Below are positions 27,490-37,262 of a stretch of 64,000 nucleotides of DNA, one piece after another. Every line of letters starts with the position of its first letter. Positions within the stretch are counted from its first letter, which is position 1. The notes beneath the pieces are model-generated. The model was not told where the DNA came from. It worked only from the letters and a program-made list of their open reading frames with translations, and made no database searches. The DNA is from Yoonia vestfoldensis SKA53 (GTDB lineage: Bacteria; Pseudomonadota; Alphaproteobacteria; Rhodobacterales; Rhodobacteraceae), in contig NZ_CH672414.1 in the NCBI RefSeq assembly GCF_000152785.1, positions 2,125,639 through 2,189,638 of the forward strand, given 5' to 3'. Position numbers and translations under genes: made by a program.

Positions 27490-29403
27490 TTAGGCGCGTT
27501 TACCAAGACGGGCGATACCCAGCGCCTCCAGCACTTTTGCCTCGATATGCGCAGCATTCATCCCGGCCACATCATACATCGCCTTGGGGCTGGCCTGATC
27601 AATGAACGTGTCAGGCAGCACCATGGACCGGAACCGCAACCCGTGGTCAAAAACGCCTTCATCCGCCAGCAATTGCCCGACGTGGGACCCGAAACCACCC
27701 ACGGCACCTTCTTCGACGGTGATCAGCGCATCATGACCGGCGGCCAGTTGCAGAATCAGGTCGCGGTCCAGCGGTTTGGCGAACCGCGCATCAGCGACGG
27801 TCGGTTTGATGCCTTTGGCTTCCAGCGTCTCGCAAGCCTTCATCACTTCGGACAGACGTGTGCCGAAGGACAGGATCGCGACCTGCGCGCCTTCACGGAT
27901 CATGCGGCCCTTGCCGATTTCCAAGGGGGTAGCGTCTTGAGGAATCTCAACACCCACACCTTCGCCACGCGGAAACCGGAACGCGATGGGGCCTTCGTCA
28001 TAGGCGGCAGCGGTGGCGACCATGCGGACCAGTTCAGCCTCGTCCGCAGCGGCCATCACCACGAAACCCGGCAGATTGGCAAGGAACGCCACATCAAACG
28101 ACCCCGCATGTGTCGCGCCATCCGCCCCCACCAGCCCAGCACGGTCGATAGCGAAACGCACCGGAAGCCGCTGGATCGCGACATCGTGGACGATCTGATC
28201 ATAGCCGCGTTGCAGAAAGGTCGAATAGATCGCACAGAACGGGCGCATCCCGCCTGCCGCCAGACCCGCGCTAAAGGTGACGGCATGTTGTTCGGCGATA
28301 CCGACGTCAAAACACCGGCTGGCATAACGTTCCATAAATTTCGACAGGCCGGTGCCATCGGGCATGGCGGCGGTCACGGCACAGATACGCGGATCGGCGG
28401 CTGCATGTTTCAGCAGGCTTTCCGCAAAGACGGATGTATAGCTGGGGGCATTGCTGGGTGCCTTGGCCTGTTTGCCAGTGACCAAGTCGAATTTTGCGGT
28501 GGCATGCCCCTTGTCGCTGGCGCTTTCGGCGGGGGCATAGCCCTTACCTTTTTTCGTGATCGCATGGATCAGGATCGGGCCATCGGCGCGCGCCTTGACC
28601 GTGCGCAGGACGGACAGCAATTGGTCCATGTCATGCCCGTCAATCGGGCCAACGTAGGAAAAGCCCAATTGCTCGAACAAGGTGCCGCCCACCGTCATAT
28701 GCTTGAGCACATCCTTGGCCCGCTTGGCCCCTTCGCGGAACGGCTCGGGCAGCAACGACACCGCCCCCTTGGCAGCGGCCTTGAATTCCTGAAACGGCGC
28801 ACCGGCATAGAGCTGCGACAGATAGGACGACATCGCCCCCACCGGCGGGGCAATCGACATCTCGTTGTCGTTCAGAATAACGATCAGCCGCTTGCCCAGA
28901 TGGCCCGCATTGTTCATCGCCTCATAGGCCATACCAGCCGAAATCGCGCCATCCCCGATAATGGCAATCGCATCGCCCGGATCACCGCCCAGATCACGCG
29001 CCACGGCAAACCCCAACGCCGCCGAAATCGACGTGCTGGAATGCGCGGCACCGAACGGGTCATAGGGGCTTTCCGACCTTTTGGTGAAGCCCGACAAACC
29101 GCCTTCGGTACGGATCGTGCGGATGCGGTCGCGCCGGCCTGTCAAAATCTTGTGCGGATAGGATTGGTGCGACACATCCCAGATGATCTTGTCCTTGGGC
29201 GCATCGAACACAGCATGCAGCGCCACGGTCATTTCCACCACGCCAAGCCCCGCCCCCAGATGCCCGCCTGTCACGGACACGGCGGCGATCGTTTCTGCGC
29301 GCAATTCATCGGCCAGCTTGCGTAACTGCGCATCCGACAGCGATTTCATATCGGCCGGGGTCTGGACCTTGTCCAAAAGCGGGGTGTTGGGCTGGTCCGA
29401 CAT
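27490..29403 (-). CDS. dxs: 1-deoxy-D-xylulose-5-phosphate synthase
   Basis: A 637-residue thiamine-diphosphate enzyme making DXP from pyruvate and glyceraldehyde-3-phosphate, the entry to the MEP isoprenoid route. The TPP motif [18 protein letters not shown] starts near residue 150, and the transketolase-like block [15 protein letters not shown] is near 425. C-terminal transketolase domain intact; length normal. It is last in a leftward cluster after ispA (11 bp gap), so DXP synthesis and prenyl chain building are co-transcribed. Confidence 0.97.
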   Translation of the reverse strand: MSDQPNTPLLDKVQTPADMKSLSDAQLRKLADELRAETIAAVSVTGGHLGAGLGVVEMTVALHAVFDAPKDKIIWDVSHQSYPHKILTGRRDRIRTIRTEGGLSGFTKRSESPYDPFGAAHSSTSISAALGFAVARDLGGDPGDAIAIIGDGAISAGMAYEAMNNAGHLGKRLIVILNDNEMSIAPPVGAMSSYLSQLYAGAPFQEFKAAAKGAVSLLPEPFREGAKRAKDVLKHMTVGGTLFEQLGFSYVGPIDGHDMDQLLSVLRTVKARADGPILIHAITKKGKGYAPAESASDKGHATAKFDLVTGKQAKAPSNAPSYTSVFAESLLKHAAADPRICAVTAAMPDGTGLSKFMERYASRCFDVGIAEQHAVTFSAGLAAGGMRPFCAIYSTFLQRGYDQIVHDVAIQRLPVRFAIDRAGLVGADGATHAGSFDVAFLANLPGFVVMAAADEAELVRMVATAAAYDEGPIAFRFPRGEGVGVEIPQDATPLEIGKGRMIREGAQVAILSFGTRLSEVMKACETLEAKGIKPTVADARFAKPLDRDLILQLAAGHDALITVEEGAVGGFGSHVGQLLADEGVFDHGLRFRSMVLPDTFIDQASPKAMYDVAGMNAAHIEAKVLEALGIARLGKRA

Positions 29404-29414
29404 GGCGACCCTTC

Positions 29415-30299
29415 CTAATGCGTGCGCGCGGTCACAAAACGTGCGGCGTCCTTTAATGTTTCGGCATCATCGCCATAATCAGATAGCGCATCGCAAGCTT
29501 GCGTGACCAGATCGACAGCGCGGCGTTTCGCCCCATCTAGCCCAAGAAGCGACACGAAGGTTGCTTTGCCCGCCGCTGCGTCCTTGCCCAATGCCTTGCC
29601 AACAAGGGCGGCGTCACCGGTCACATCCAGCACATCGTCAGCAATCTGGAAGGCAAGGCCCAGACAATCGCCATAGAGGCGCAGGGCCGCTTGATCGGCC
29701 AGCGCCATGCGCGGCCCGACAAGGGCGGCCCATGACATCAACGCGCCGGTCTTGCCCGCCTGCAAGGCGATGATCTGGTCCAGCGTCAGCGGCACATCCG
29801 CCGTTTCCGCCGCGATATCCGCTGCCTGCCCGCCCACCATGCCGCGCACGCCTGCCGCCTGCGCCAAGCTCAGCGTCAGATCGAGCTTTGCCGCATCCGC
29901 ACAATCGAGCCTGCCCAAGAGTTCAAACGCCAGCGCCTGCAAGGCATCCCCCGCCAGCACGGCCGTCGCCTCGTCCCAACGCTTATGCACCGTAGGTTGG
30001 CCACGGCGCAGGTCGTCGTCATCCATGCAGGGCAGATCATCATGGATCAGCGAATAGGCGTGGATACACTCGATCGCCGCCGCCGCATGGGCCGCCACCT
30101 GCGGCGGCACACCATGCAGACGGGCCGTCTCGATCGCCAGAAAGGCGCGCAATGCCTTGCCGCCGCGCGCGGCATAAATCATCGCGTCCGGCACAGGTCC
30201 TGACAGGTCCGACAGCTGCGCCTCTATCATCTGGGTCGCGATCCGGGCGGCCTGCGCCAAGGCGTCAGGCAGCGGTCGCCGCGTGATCAGGTCAACCAT
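29415..30299 (-). CDS. ispA: Polyprenyl (geranyl/farnesyl) diphosphate synthase
   Basis: A 294-residue trans-prenyltransferase. The first aspartate-rich motif is [14 protein letters not shown] near residue 83 and the second, DDVLDVTGD, near 220; both bind Mg-diphosphate. It condenses IPP with allylic diphosphates to C10-C15 products. ATG 30299 overlaps the end of xseB by eight bases. The order xseB-ispA-dxs is common in proteobacteria. Confidence 0.94.
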   Translation of the reverse strand: MVDLITRRPLPDALAQAARIATQMIEAQLSDLSGPVPDAMIYAARGGKALRAFLAIETARLHGVPPQVAAHAAAAIECIHAYSLIHDDLPCMDDDDLRRGQPTVHKRWDEATAVLAGDALQALAFELLGRLDCADAAKLDLTLSLAQAAGVRGMVGGQAADIAAETADVPLTLDQIIALQAGKTGALMSWAALVGPRMALADQAALRLYGDCLGLAFQIADDVLDVTGDAALVGKALGKDAAAGKATFVSLLGLDGAKRRAVDLVTQACDALSDYGDDAETLKDAARFVTARTH

Positions 30300-30525
30300 C
30301 CAGCGGCGCTGTCCCTGTCGGGTGACCATTCTCGCCCAAAGTGATGCGGGCGACCTTTTCTTCGGCTTCTTTCAGTTTCGCCTCGCAGCGGGCCTTCAAC
30401 GCGGCGCCACGCTCATACAGCGCGATGGACTGGTCCAGCGCGACATCGCCACGCTCCAGCTGGCCCACGACGGTTTCCAACTCTTTGATAGCGTCTTCGA
30501 AACTCATCTGGTCAACTTCGGTCAT
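30292..30525 (-). CDS. xseB: Exodeoxyribonuclease VII small subunit
   Basis: A 77-residue protein made mainly of two helices; FEDAIKELETVVGQLERGDV and SIALYERG are the hallmark of XseB. It joins the large subunit XseA (not in this window) to degrade single-stranded DNA. Its ATG shares ATGA with the stop of the deacetylase-like gene and its end overlaps ispA, so all three are translated as a coupled set. Confidence 0.95.
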   Translation of the reverse strand: MTEVDQMSFEDAIKELETVVGQLERGDVALDQSIALYERGAALKARCEAKLKEAEEKVARITLGENGHPTGTAPLDG

Positions 30526-31445
30526 CGGCCTCTTTCCTCCAAAATCCTGACATGGGCTGCCGCGGATGCGCCCAGCGCCGGCAGGTCATAGCCGCCTTCC
30601 AGCGCCGACACCACCCTGCCGTGGCAATGGCTGTCCGCCAGATCGCACAGGCGCGCGGTCACCCATGCAAAATCATCCTCGGTTAATTCCAACCCCGCCA
30701 GCGGATCATCGCGATGCGCATCGAACCCCGCCGAAATCAGGATCAACTCTGGCGCAAAGGCATCGACACGGGGCAGCACCACGCGGTCCATCACGTCGCG
30801 AAAGGTCCTTGACCCAGTGCCTGCAGGCAAAGGCACGTTCAACACATTGCCAACACCGGTTTCATCCGCCGCGCCCGTGCCCGGATAGAGCGGCGATTGA
30901 TGCGTGGAACAGAACAAGATGCGCGGATCATCCTCGACCAGATCTTGTGTGCCATTGCCGTGATGCACATCAAAATCCACGATGGCGACGCGGGCCAGCC
31001 CATGATGGTCCAGCGCATGTTTCGCCCCGACCGCGACATTGCCAAAAAAACAAAACCCCATCGGCGTCTCGCGCTCGGCATGATGACCCGGCGGGCGGAC
31101 GGCGGCAAAGGCGTTCGCGACATCGCCCGCCATGACCAGATCGACTGCCAGCACGACCGCCCCGGCTGCGCGGTAAGCCGCCGCCAGCGTGCCGCGCGAC
31201 ATATGCGTATCGGCATCCAGTGCGTGCCACCCAGTTTCGGGTGCTGCGGCATGCAAAGCATCCAGATGCGCCTGTGGATGCGCGCGCAACAGATCATCCT
31301 GGGCCGCCAATGGCGCCTTAACGCGCATCATCTCCATCCCCGCAAGCGCACCCAGCACGGCATCAAGCCGCGCCACCTGTTCGGGATGGCCGGGTGGGGT
31401 CACATGGCCATGGCAATCATCATGAAAGATCAGCGCAGTTGTCAT
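30522..31445 (-). CDS. Histone deacetylase-family amidohydrolase
   Basis: A 307-residue zinc-dependent deacetylase fold. Visible active-site blocks: RPPGHHAE near residue 124 (His-His charge relay), DFDVHHGNGTQ near 160 (zinc ligands Asp and His), and ISAGFDAHRDDPL near 243 (second Asp). Bacterial members act on acetyl-polyamines, acetoin systems or acetyl-lysine; the substrate is not readable here. ATG 31445 is chosen since the frame before it does not resemble the family. It heads the xseB-ispA-dxs unit. Confidence 0.9.
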   Translation of the reverse strand: MTTALIFHDDCHGHVTPPGHPEQVARLDAVLGALAGMEMMRVKAPLAAQDDLLRAHPQAHLDALHAAAPETGWHALDADTHMSRGTLAAAYRAAGAVVLAVDLVMAGDVANAFAAVRPPGHHAERETPMGFCFFGNVAVGAKHALDHHGLARVAIVDFDVHHGNGTQDLVEDDPRILFCSTHQSPLYPGTGAADETGVGNVLNVPLPAGTGSRTFRDVMDRVVLPRVDAFAPELILISAGFDAHRDDPLAGLELTEDDFAWVTARLCDLADSHCHGRVVSALEGGYDLPALGASAAAHVRILEERGR

Positions 31446-31497
31446 GCTCCCAAAGAACCCAATTCCATGCGAAACCTCAACCACCTTCTTATTTCCC

Positions 31498-31518
31498 AAA
31501 ATACTCCCCGCGCGGAGC
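31498..31518 (-). terminator. GGAGTATTTT-type terminator after petR
   Basis: Leftward reading gives CTCC-GCGCG-GGGAG followed by TATTTT. It lies 11 bases beyond the petR stop and before the deacetylase start, separating the regulator pair from the following operon. Confidence 0.6.
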
Positions 31519-31528
31519 GCATCAAAGT

Positions 31529-32230
31529 CTACTCCGGTGCCAGCATATACCCTTCGCCGCGGACAGTTTGCAGAAACCTTGGCTGTTTGGGATCGATTTC
31601 GATCTTGCGACGCAGGCGGGTGATCTGGACATCAACCGCGCGCTCCTGCGTCTGACCGCCGGACCGGCTCAATTCCTCAACCAGCTTGGTGCGGGTGACA
31701 GGCTCTCCCGGACGGCCCGAAAATATGCGCATCAGCTGACTTTCGGTCGCGGTCAGCCGGACTAGGTTTGTGCCGTGCCACATTTCACCACGTTCGATGT
31801 CATAGCGCACAGGCCCCATATGCAGCACCTTGGGCAAAATCGCGACGGGTTCGGCAGCGGGGACGCGGCGCAAGATCGCGTTGATCCGCAACAACAACTC
31901 CTTAGGCTCGAACGGCTTGACCAGATAATCATCCGCCCCCGCTTCCAGCCCAGTGATACGGTCCATCGTTTCACCCTTGGCGGTGAGCAGCATGATCGGC
32001 GTCGTGATCGTCCGGCGCAAATCACGGCATAGCGCAACCCCGCCCTCGCCAGACATCATCACATCCAGCACGATCAGATCAAATTCCAGCCCCGCCAACA
32101 CACGGCGGGCATGGGCGGCATCGCGCGCCGTTGTCACCAGAAAGCCCGCGCGCATCAGGAATTTCTGCAACAGGCTGCGGATACGGGCGTCATCATCGAC
32201 GATCAACAGGTGGGCATCGTCAGCACTCAT
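31529..32230 (-). CDS. petR: OmpR-family response regulator, PetR-like
   Basis: A 233-residue regulator. The receiver domain has acidic pocket DDD near residue 12, phospho-acceptor in LIVLDVMMSGEGG near 55, and conserved LLTAKGE and VKPFEPKEL. The winged-helix DNA-binding domain covers about 135-230 (VDVQITRLRRKIE, VRGEGYML). It overlaps petP by ATGA. In Rhodobacter capsulatus a petP-petR pair lies before the cytochrome bc1 genes; here no pet structural genes or sensor kinase are nearby. The name rests on this pairing and resemblance. Confidence 0.85.
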   Translation of the reverse strand: MSADDAHLLIVDDDARIRSLLQKFLMRAGFLVTTARDAAHARRVLAGLEFDLIVLDVMMSGEGGVALCRDLRRTITTPIMLLTAKGETMDRITGLEAGADDYLVKPFEPKELLLRINAILRRVPAAEPVAILPKVLHMGPVRYDIERGEMWHGTNLVRLTATESQLMRIFSGRPGEPVTRTKLVEELSRSGGQTQERAVDVQITRLRRKIEIDPKQPRFLQTVRGEGYMLAPE

Positions 32231-32733
32231 TCAGGTTTGTCCTTCATCGCCTCGTAATGCTGGCGCGCCTCGGGGTCCATCATCGCCTCCAGCACCTGCC
32301 GGAAACCGACCACGGCAGCAGGTCCGGCCGCACGATACGCGGCGCGCATCCGGTCCCTTTGAGCGTCCGACAAGGCGCGTTCCAGCACGGCACCGGCGGG
32401 TGTCAGGTGTAGATGGCGTTCGCGCTTGTCCTTGTTGCCGACGCTGCTGATGACCAGACCGTCCTCGATCAGGCTGCGCAACACACGATTAAGCGATTGT
32501 TTTGTAACACCAAGTATCGACAACAGGTTGTTGACCGTCGTGCCGGGGCTGCGGTGAATGAAATGCAATGCCCGGTGATGGGCGCGGCCATAGGATTTCT
32601 GCGCAAGGATACGGTCGGGATCAGCCGTGAAGCCGCGATAGGCGAAAAACATCGCCTCGATCCCCTTGCGCAACTGTTCATCCGTCAGGAACAGCAGGTT
32701 TTGCCCCATCTGGGGTCGCGCGCCTTCGGCCAT
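32227..32733 (-). CDS. petP: MarR-family regulator, PetP-like
   Basis: A 168-residue winged-helix regulator. The DNA-binding segment is GTTVNNLLSILGVTKQSLNRVL (about 64-85), with the wing NKDKRERHLHLT near 100, both typical of MarR. GGAGG lies before ATG 32733. Its stop overlaps the petR start, forming a two-regulator operon divergent from the aminotransferase gene. Signal unknown. The 143-bp divergent region holds two TTGC...GCAA palindromes that could be its operators. Confidence 0.85.
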   Translation of the reverse strand: MAEGARPQMGQNLLFLTDEQLRKGIEAMFFAYRGFTADPDRILAQKSYGRAHHRALHFIHRSPGTTVNNLLSILGVTKQSLNRVLRSLIEDGLVISSVGNKDKRERHLHLTPAGAVLERALSDAQRDRMRAAYRAAGPAAVVGFRQVLEAMMDPEARQHYEAMKDKPE

Positions 32734-32814
32734 CCTGTCCTCCCTTGTTACACGTCCGACAATACGTCAGCTTTATTGACATTCCAAGAATCAACTGTTA
32801 GCGATTTGGGGAAA

Positions 32815-32862
32815 TTGCGCAACTTTATATCCGAAACGGACCTTGTTGCGACATAATTGCAA
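32815..32862. promoter_or_regulatory. Two TTGC..GCAA palindromes between petP and ilvE
   Basis: TTGCGCAA at 32815-32822 and the wider TTGCGACATAATTGCAA at 32846-32862 both present TTGC/GCAA arms. They lie in the divergent promoter region next to a MarR-type gene. A role as operators is inferred only from symmetry and location. Confidence 0.35.
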
Positions 32863-32876
32863 AGTGTGGAGGAACC

Positions 32877-33746
32877 ATGGCAGGCGCATACGACGACAGA
32901 GACGGCAAGATCTGGCTGGACGGCAAACTTGTGGAATGGCGCGATGCCAATGTGCATATCCTGACACATGCGATGCACTATGCCTCATCGGTGTTCGAAG
33001 GCGAACGTTGCTACAACGGCAAGATTTTCAAATCCCGCGCACATTCCGAACGTCTGATCAAATCTGGTCAGCTGATCGATTTCCAGATCCCGTTTTCCGT
33101 GGATGAAATCGAGACCGCGAAACAGGCAGCGCTTGATGCCAACGGCCTGAAAGACGCCTATGTCCGCCCCATCGCTTGGCGCGGCTCGGGCGAGGATATG
33201 GGCGTGGCTGCCGCACGCAATCCTGTGCATCTGGCGGTCGCTGTCTGGGAATGGGGCAATTATTACGGCGATGCGAAAACCCGTGGTGCCAAGCTCGACA
33301 TCGCAAAATGGAAACGCCCCAGCCCCGAAACCGCCCCCAGCCAGGCCAAGGCCGCCGGTCTTTACATGATCGCCACCATGTCCAAACACGCCGCCGAAGC
33401 CAAAGGCTGTTCGGATGCCATGATGTTCGATTATCGCGGCTATGTGGCAGAGGCGACGGGCGCCAACCTGTTCTTCGTCAAGGATGGCGAAGTGCATACA
33501 CCCGCTGCCGATGCGTTCCTGAACGGGATCACCCGCCAGACCGTGATCGGCATGCTGCGCGACAAGGGCATCACTGTACATGAACGCGTGATCATGCCGG
33601 ACGAGCTGGAAGGCTTCCAGCAATGCTGGCTGACCGGCACCGCGGCCGAGGTCACGCCAGTGGGCCAGATCGGCGATTATAATTTCGAGGTCGGCGCACT
33701 GACCCGTGACATCGCTGCGGATTATGAAAAACTGGTCCGCGCCTAG
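32877..33746 (+). CDS. ilvE: Branched-chain amino acid aminotransferase
   Basis: A 289-residue class IV PLP aminotransferase that interconverts branched-chain amino acids with their 2-keto acids. The start MAGAYDDRDG and HAMHYASSVFEGERCY (near 31) are standard for IlvE; the PLP lysine is in SQAKAAGLYM near 162, and GVRPI-like YVRPIAWRG near 97. GGAGG precedes the ATG by five bases. A strong terminator follows. Confidence 0.94.
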   Translation: MAGAYDDRDGKIWLDGKLVEWRDANVHILTHAMHYASSVFEGERCYNGKIFKSRAHSERLIKSGQLIDFQIPFSVDEIETAKQAALDANGLKDAYVRPIAWRGSGEDMGVAAARNPVHLAVAVWEWGNYYGDAKTRGAKLDIAKWKRPSPETAPSQAKAAGLYMIATMSKHAAEAKGCSDAMMFDYRGYVAEATGANLFFVKDGEVHTPAADAFLNGITRQTVIGMLRDKGITVHERVIMPDELEGFQQCWLTGTAAEVTPVGQIGDYNFEVGALTRDIAADYEKLVRA

Positions 33747-33757
33747 GCGGACAATAC

Positions 33758-33784
33758 AAAGGGCGCCAAACGGCGCCCTTTTTC
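33758..33784. terminator. Bidirectional rho-independent terminator
   Basis: AAAGGGCGCC-AAAC-GGCGCCCTTT is a 10-bp perfect stem with a TTTTT run after it and A residues before it, so it works for ilvE rightward and for the small leftward gene ending at 33789. Confidence 0.85.
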
Positions 33785-33788
33785 ACAT

Positions 33789-33986
33789 CTAGCGTTGCCA
33801 GATCGCAGTTTCTTCTTCGCGAGCGATCCGCACGAATTCAGTCGTGCGGCGCTCAGTGACATGGCTACGGGGCCGCTTTTGCAGATCAAGCGTGGTGCGG
33901 CGTGGCAAGGCATCCTTTTTCAGGCCAATTACCCGCTGCAATTCGTCATTGGACCCTGATTTCGCGCGATCAAGTGGATGTTTCAT
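33789..33986 (-). CDS. Small basic hypothetical protein
   Basis: A 65-residue protein rich in Arg, Lys and Glu, beginning MKHPLDRAKSGSNDEL. No membrane segment, cysteine pair or known motif is visible. ATG 33986 follows AGGAGG at ideal spacing, which is the main reason to accept it. It uses the same terminator as ilvE from the other side. Function unknown; size and charge would suit a nucleic-acid- or protein-binding factor. Confidence 0.65.
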   Translation of the reverse strand: MKHPLDRAKSGSNDELQRVIGLKKDALPRRTTLDLQKRPRSHVTERRTTEFVRIAREEETAIWQR

Positions 33987-34061
33987 CGACTCCTCCTTTT
34001 CGGTTGCGGACTTGAACGATAGCACAGATGCGCGCTCTATTCATAACCTTTATGGCTGTGC

Positions 34062-34982
34062 TCAACTTCCCATGTTGCCTGTTGCTTTGCGCTGCTGCGC
34101 GCGCTGTAGGCCCAATTTGCGTTCGCGCCAGATGATCAGCACGCCAGCAAGGATGACGATGCCCGCCCCGATCAACATCGTGCCGGTCGGGACTTCGTCA
34201 AAGATGAAATAGCCGATGGCCAACGCCAAAATCATCGAGGTGTAGTCAAAAGGGGCCACCAACGACGCATCGGCAAAGCGGTAGCTGGAGGTCAGGAAAA
34301 TCTGCCCGACCCCGCCCAACAGCCCCGCCATGACCAAGAGTGCCGCGATGGGCCATGTGGGGGTGACCCAGCCCCAGGGAATCGTCAGCAGCGCCAGCAA
34401 GGATGATGTGACAGTGAACCACAACACGATGGCCGAGGTTGTTTCAGTGGCCACCAGTTTACGCACGAAAACCTGCGCCAAGGCGGTCAACACCGCCCCC
34501 ATCAGCACGACGACCGCGCCCAAGGTTTCAGCCGTGTTCAGCGACGCGCCCACCGACAGGCGCGGCGACAGCACGACCAGCACGCCAATCATGCCCAGCG
34601 CCACAGCAGACAGGCGAAAGGCGCGCACATCCTCGTTCAGAAACATCGCGGCAAAAATGACCACCAACAGCGGGGCAGCATAGCCAATCGCTGTCACCTC
34701 GGGCAAAGGCAGCAGGCCTAGACCGGCGAACCCCAATCCCATGGCCGAGGTACCGACCAGACCGCGCCAGAAATGACCCACAGTATTCGTGGTTTTCCAG
34801 CCGTGCCGCAATTCACCGCGCAGGGCCAGCCAGCCAAAAATGATCGGCAAGGCAAAAAAAGACCGAAAGAACACCGCCTGCCCCGGTGGCACAGTTTCCG
34901 ACGCGGCCTTGATCAGCCCGGCCATTGCCATGAACATGCAGACCGACACGACCTTGAAGACAATTCCCTTAAGCGGCTGCAT
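34062..34982 (-). CDS. DMT-superfamily (EamA) transporter
   Basis: A 306-residue membrane protein with ten predicted helices arranged as two EamA repeats (about 5-140 and 150-290). The repeat ends GIVILAGVLIIWRER are typical. The family exports amino acids or other metabolites, but substrate cannot be inferred. It is flanked by unrelated genes on both sides and seems monocistronic. Confidence 0.88.
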   Translation of the reverse strand: MQPLKGIVFKVVSVCMFMAMAGLIKAASETVPPGQAVFFRSFFALPIIFGWLALRGELRHGWKTTNTVGHFWRGLVGTSAMGLGFAGLGLLPLPEVTAIGYAAPLLVVIFAAMFLNEDVRAFRLSAVALGMIGVLVVLSPRLSVGASLNTAETLGAVVVLMGAVLTALAQVFVRKLVATETTSAIVLWFTVTSSLLALLTIPWGWVTPTWPIAALLVMAGLLGGVGQIFLTSSYRFADASLVAPFDYTSMILALAIGYFIFDEVPTGTMLIGAGIVILAGVLIIWRERKLGLQRAQQRKATGNMGS

Positions 34983-35097
34983 GGCGTTCCCCTTTTTGTC
35001 GTGACACTATGGCGGCGCATTGACACAATGAAGCCCTTTTCGCTTGCTTCTCGCTCCGGCTCGGTTACCGCTTACGAAACGGGACAAGAAGAACAAT

Positions 35098-36123
35098 ATG
35101 AGCAGAACCACAGACCGCCCTTCCACCATGACCGCACGCGACTGGGTGCATGTGCTTGCGCAATACCGCGAGCCAAACAACTGGCGCAGCAGCTTTGAAT
35201 TGGCGGTCAGCCTGATCCCGTTCATCCTGTTGTGGGTACTTGCCGTCTGGGTATCCCAATTCAGCTATATCGGTGCTTTGCTGATCTCGGCGCTGAACGG
35301 GCTGTTCCTGCTGCGGCTGTTCTGCATCCAGCATGATTGCGGGCACGGGTCGTTCTTTGGCAACCGCAAGGTCAGCGACTGGATCGGGCGGGCTTTGGGT
35401 GTTGTCACTCTGACGCCCTATGACGTCTGGCGACGGACTCATTCGATCCACCACAGCCATGCGGGCGATCTGGATCAGCGCGGCATCGGCGACGTGATGA
35501 CCCTGACGGTCGAGGAATACCACCAGCGCACGCCGTTCGGGCGTTTTCTGTACCGCGCCTACCGGCATCCGCTGGTGATGTTCGGGCTTGGGCCAACCTA
35601 TATCTTTTTTCTGCAAAACCGCATGCCACATGGCCGGATGCAGCGCGAAAGCAAATATTGGGTCAGCGCTATGGGAACCAATCTTGCCGTCGCAGTTCTA
35701 TTGACAGTGATCGGCTATGTCGGCGGTTTTGCGGCGTTGTTTCTGGTGTTCCTGCCCACGACATTGATCGCCGCATCCATAGGGGTCTGGCTATTCTATG
35801 TGCAGCACCAGTTCGAGACGACGCATTGGGACGCTGCCGATGACTGGCAGCTGCATGACGCGGCTCTGCACGGCAGTTCACATTACGACCTGCCCCCGAT
35901 CCTGCGCTGGTTCACCGCGAATATCGGCATTCACCATGTGCATCATCTTTATAGCCGCATCCCGTTCTATCGTTTGACCGAGGTGCTGCGCGACCATCAG
36001 GATCTTGTTGAATGCAGCCGCATGACACTGCTGCAAAGCCTCAAATGCGCAAGTCTTGATCTGTGGGATGAAAAATCACGGCGGCTGGTATCTTTTGCCG
36101 CCGCGCGCCGCGCCGCCGCCTGA
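35098..36123 (+). CDS. Fatty acid desaturase
   Basis: A 341-residue membrane di-iron enzyme. The three histidine boxes are clear: HDCGHGS near residue 80, HSIHHSH near 116 and HHVHH near 282. Four to five membrane segments surround them. It resembles acyl-lipid delta-9/delta-12-type desaturases that introduce a double bond into membrane fatty acids. ATG 35098 is chosen because upstream residues lack similarity to the family; the ribosome site AAGAAG is modest. Confidence 0.88.
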   Translation: MSRTTDRPSTMTARDWVHVLAQYREPNNWRSSFELAVSLIPFILLWVLAVWVSQFSYIGALLISALNGLFLLRLFCIQHDCGHGSFFGNRKVSDWIGRALGVVTLTPYDVWRRTHSIHHSHAGDLDQRGIGDVMTLTVEEYHQRTPFGRFLYRAYRHPLVMFGLGPTYIFFLQNRMPHGRMQRESKYWVSAMGTNLAVAVLLTVIGYVGGFAALFLVFLPTTLIAASIGVWLFYVQHQFETTHWDAADDWQLHDAALHGSSHYDLPPILRWFTANIGIHHVHHLYSRIPFYRLTEVLRDHQDLVECSRMTLLQSLKCASLDLWDEKSRRLVSFAAARRAAA

Positions 36124-36164
36124 ACATCCACCTCGGGGTGGTCATGGTGGGTAGCTCAAGGCTA

Positions 36165-37196
36165 TCAACCTGCCCTCTGCAGCCGCAAAACAGCCCAGCG
36201 CGCGGCATCGGCCACGGTTGCATCCGGATCATCAACCAGATGCGACAGGTGTGCCGCCATCGCCGGATCACCGGAATTGCCTAGCGCATAGGCGACATTG
36301 CGCACGAAGCGGTCCCGCCCGATCCGCTTGATGGGCGATCCGGCAAAACGGGCGCGAAAGGCGGCATCATCCAGTTGTGCCAGCTCTGCCAAGGGCGGGG
36401 CCAGCAAATCATCGCGCGCGGCAAGCCGTGCATCACGACCCGACGCTGCGAACTTGTTCCAGGGACAGACTGCCAGGCAATCGTCACAGCCATAGATCCG
36501 GTTGCCCATCAGACCGCGCAGGTCGGGGTCCACCGGCCCCTTGTGCTCGATGGTCAGGTAGGAAATGCAGCGCCGCGCATCCAATTGGTAAGGTGCTGGA
36601 AAGGCCTGCGTCGGACAAATATCCAGACAGGCGGTGCAGGACCCGCAATGGCTGATTTCGGGTGTATCAGGCTCCAACACAACGGTGGTAAAAATAGCGC
36701 CCAAAAACACCCAGTTGCCCAGATCACGACCCAAAAGGTTGGTATGCTTGCCTTGCCACCCCAACCCCGCCGCCTGCGCCAGCGGCTTTTCCATCACGGG
36801 GGCTGTATCGACAAAAACCTTGATCTCGGCCTCCGGCACCTGGTCGATCAACCAGCGGCCTACAACTTTCAATCTCTTCTTGACGACATCGTGGTAATCA
36901 CGCCCCTGCGCATAAACGCTGATCGCGGCGCGGTCGCGTTCGTCCAGCACAGCAAGCGGATCATGGTCGGGTGTATAGACCTCGGCCAGCATGATGACAG
37001 ACCGCGCCGCAGGCCAAAGCGCCGTGGGATCGCCGCGCCACTGCATCCGGTCCGCCATCCACGCCATCTGGCCATGGCGGCCGTCCGCCACAAAGGTGGC
37101 CAGCCGTTCGGCCATCTCAGGCACGGCATCGGGACGGCAGATGCCGATCTTGGCAAAACCGGCCTCAAGCGCAAAATCTTTCAGACGATCCTTCAT
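36165..37196 (-). CDS. queG: Epoxyqueuosine reductase
   Basis: A 343-residue cobalamin- and FeS-dependent enzyme catalysing the last step of queuosine formation in tRNA. Two cluster motifs are visible: [16 protein letters not shown] near residue 185 and [14 protein letters not shown] near 240. The C-terminal HEAT-like repeat (about 275-343) is complete. ATG 37196 is used; the frame is open five codons further. The end is convergent with the desaturase gene. Confidence 0.94.
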   Translation of the reverse strand: MKDRLKDFALEAGFAKIGICRPDAVPEMAERLATFVADGRHGQMAWMADRMQWRGDPTALWPAARSVIMLAEVYTPDHDPLAVLDERDRAAISVYAQGRDYHDVVKKRLKVVGRWLIDQVPEAEIKVFVDTAPVMEKPLAQAAGLGWQGKHTNLLGRDLGNWVFLGAIFTTVVLEPDTPEISHCGSCTACLDICPTQAFPAPYQLDARRCISYLTIEHKGPVDPDLRGLMGNRIYGCDDCLAVCPWNKFAASGRDARLAARDDLLAPPLAELAQLDDAAFRARFAGSPIKRIGRDRFVRNVAYALGNSGDPAMAAHLSHLVDDPDATVADAARWAVLRLQRAG

Positions 37197-37209
37197 CGAT
37201 CTTCCGAGC

Positions 37210-37255
37210 AAAAATATCCCGAGGGAATTGCCCCTTTGGGGGCAAGGGGGCAGAG
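37210..37255 (-). terminator. Hairpins and TATTTTT tail between gst and queG
   Basis: Leftward, a stem TTGCCCC/GGGGCAA (37228-37245) is followed by a small TCCC-TC-GGGA stem and then TATTTTTG. This fits the end of the glutathione-transferase transcript just upstream of queG. Confidence 0.5.
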
Positions 37256-37262
37256 CCCCTTC

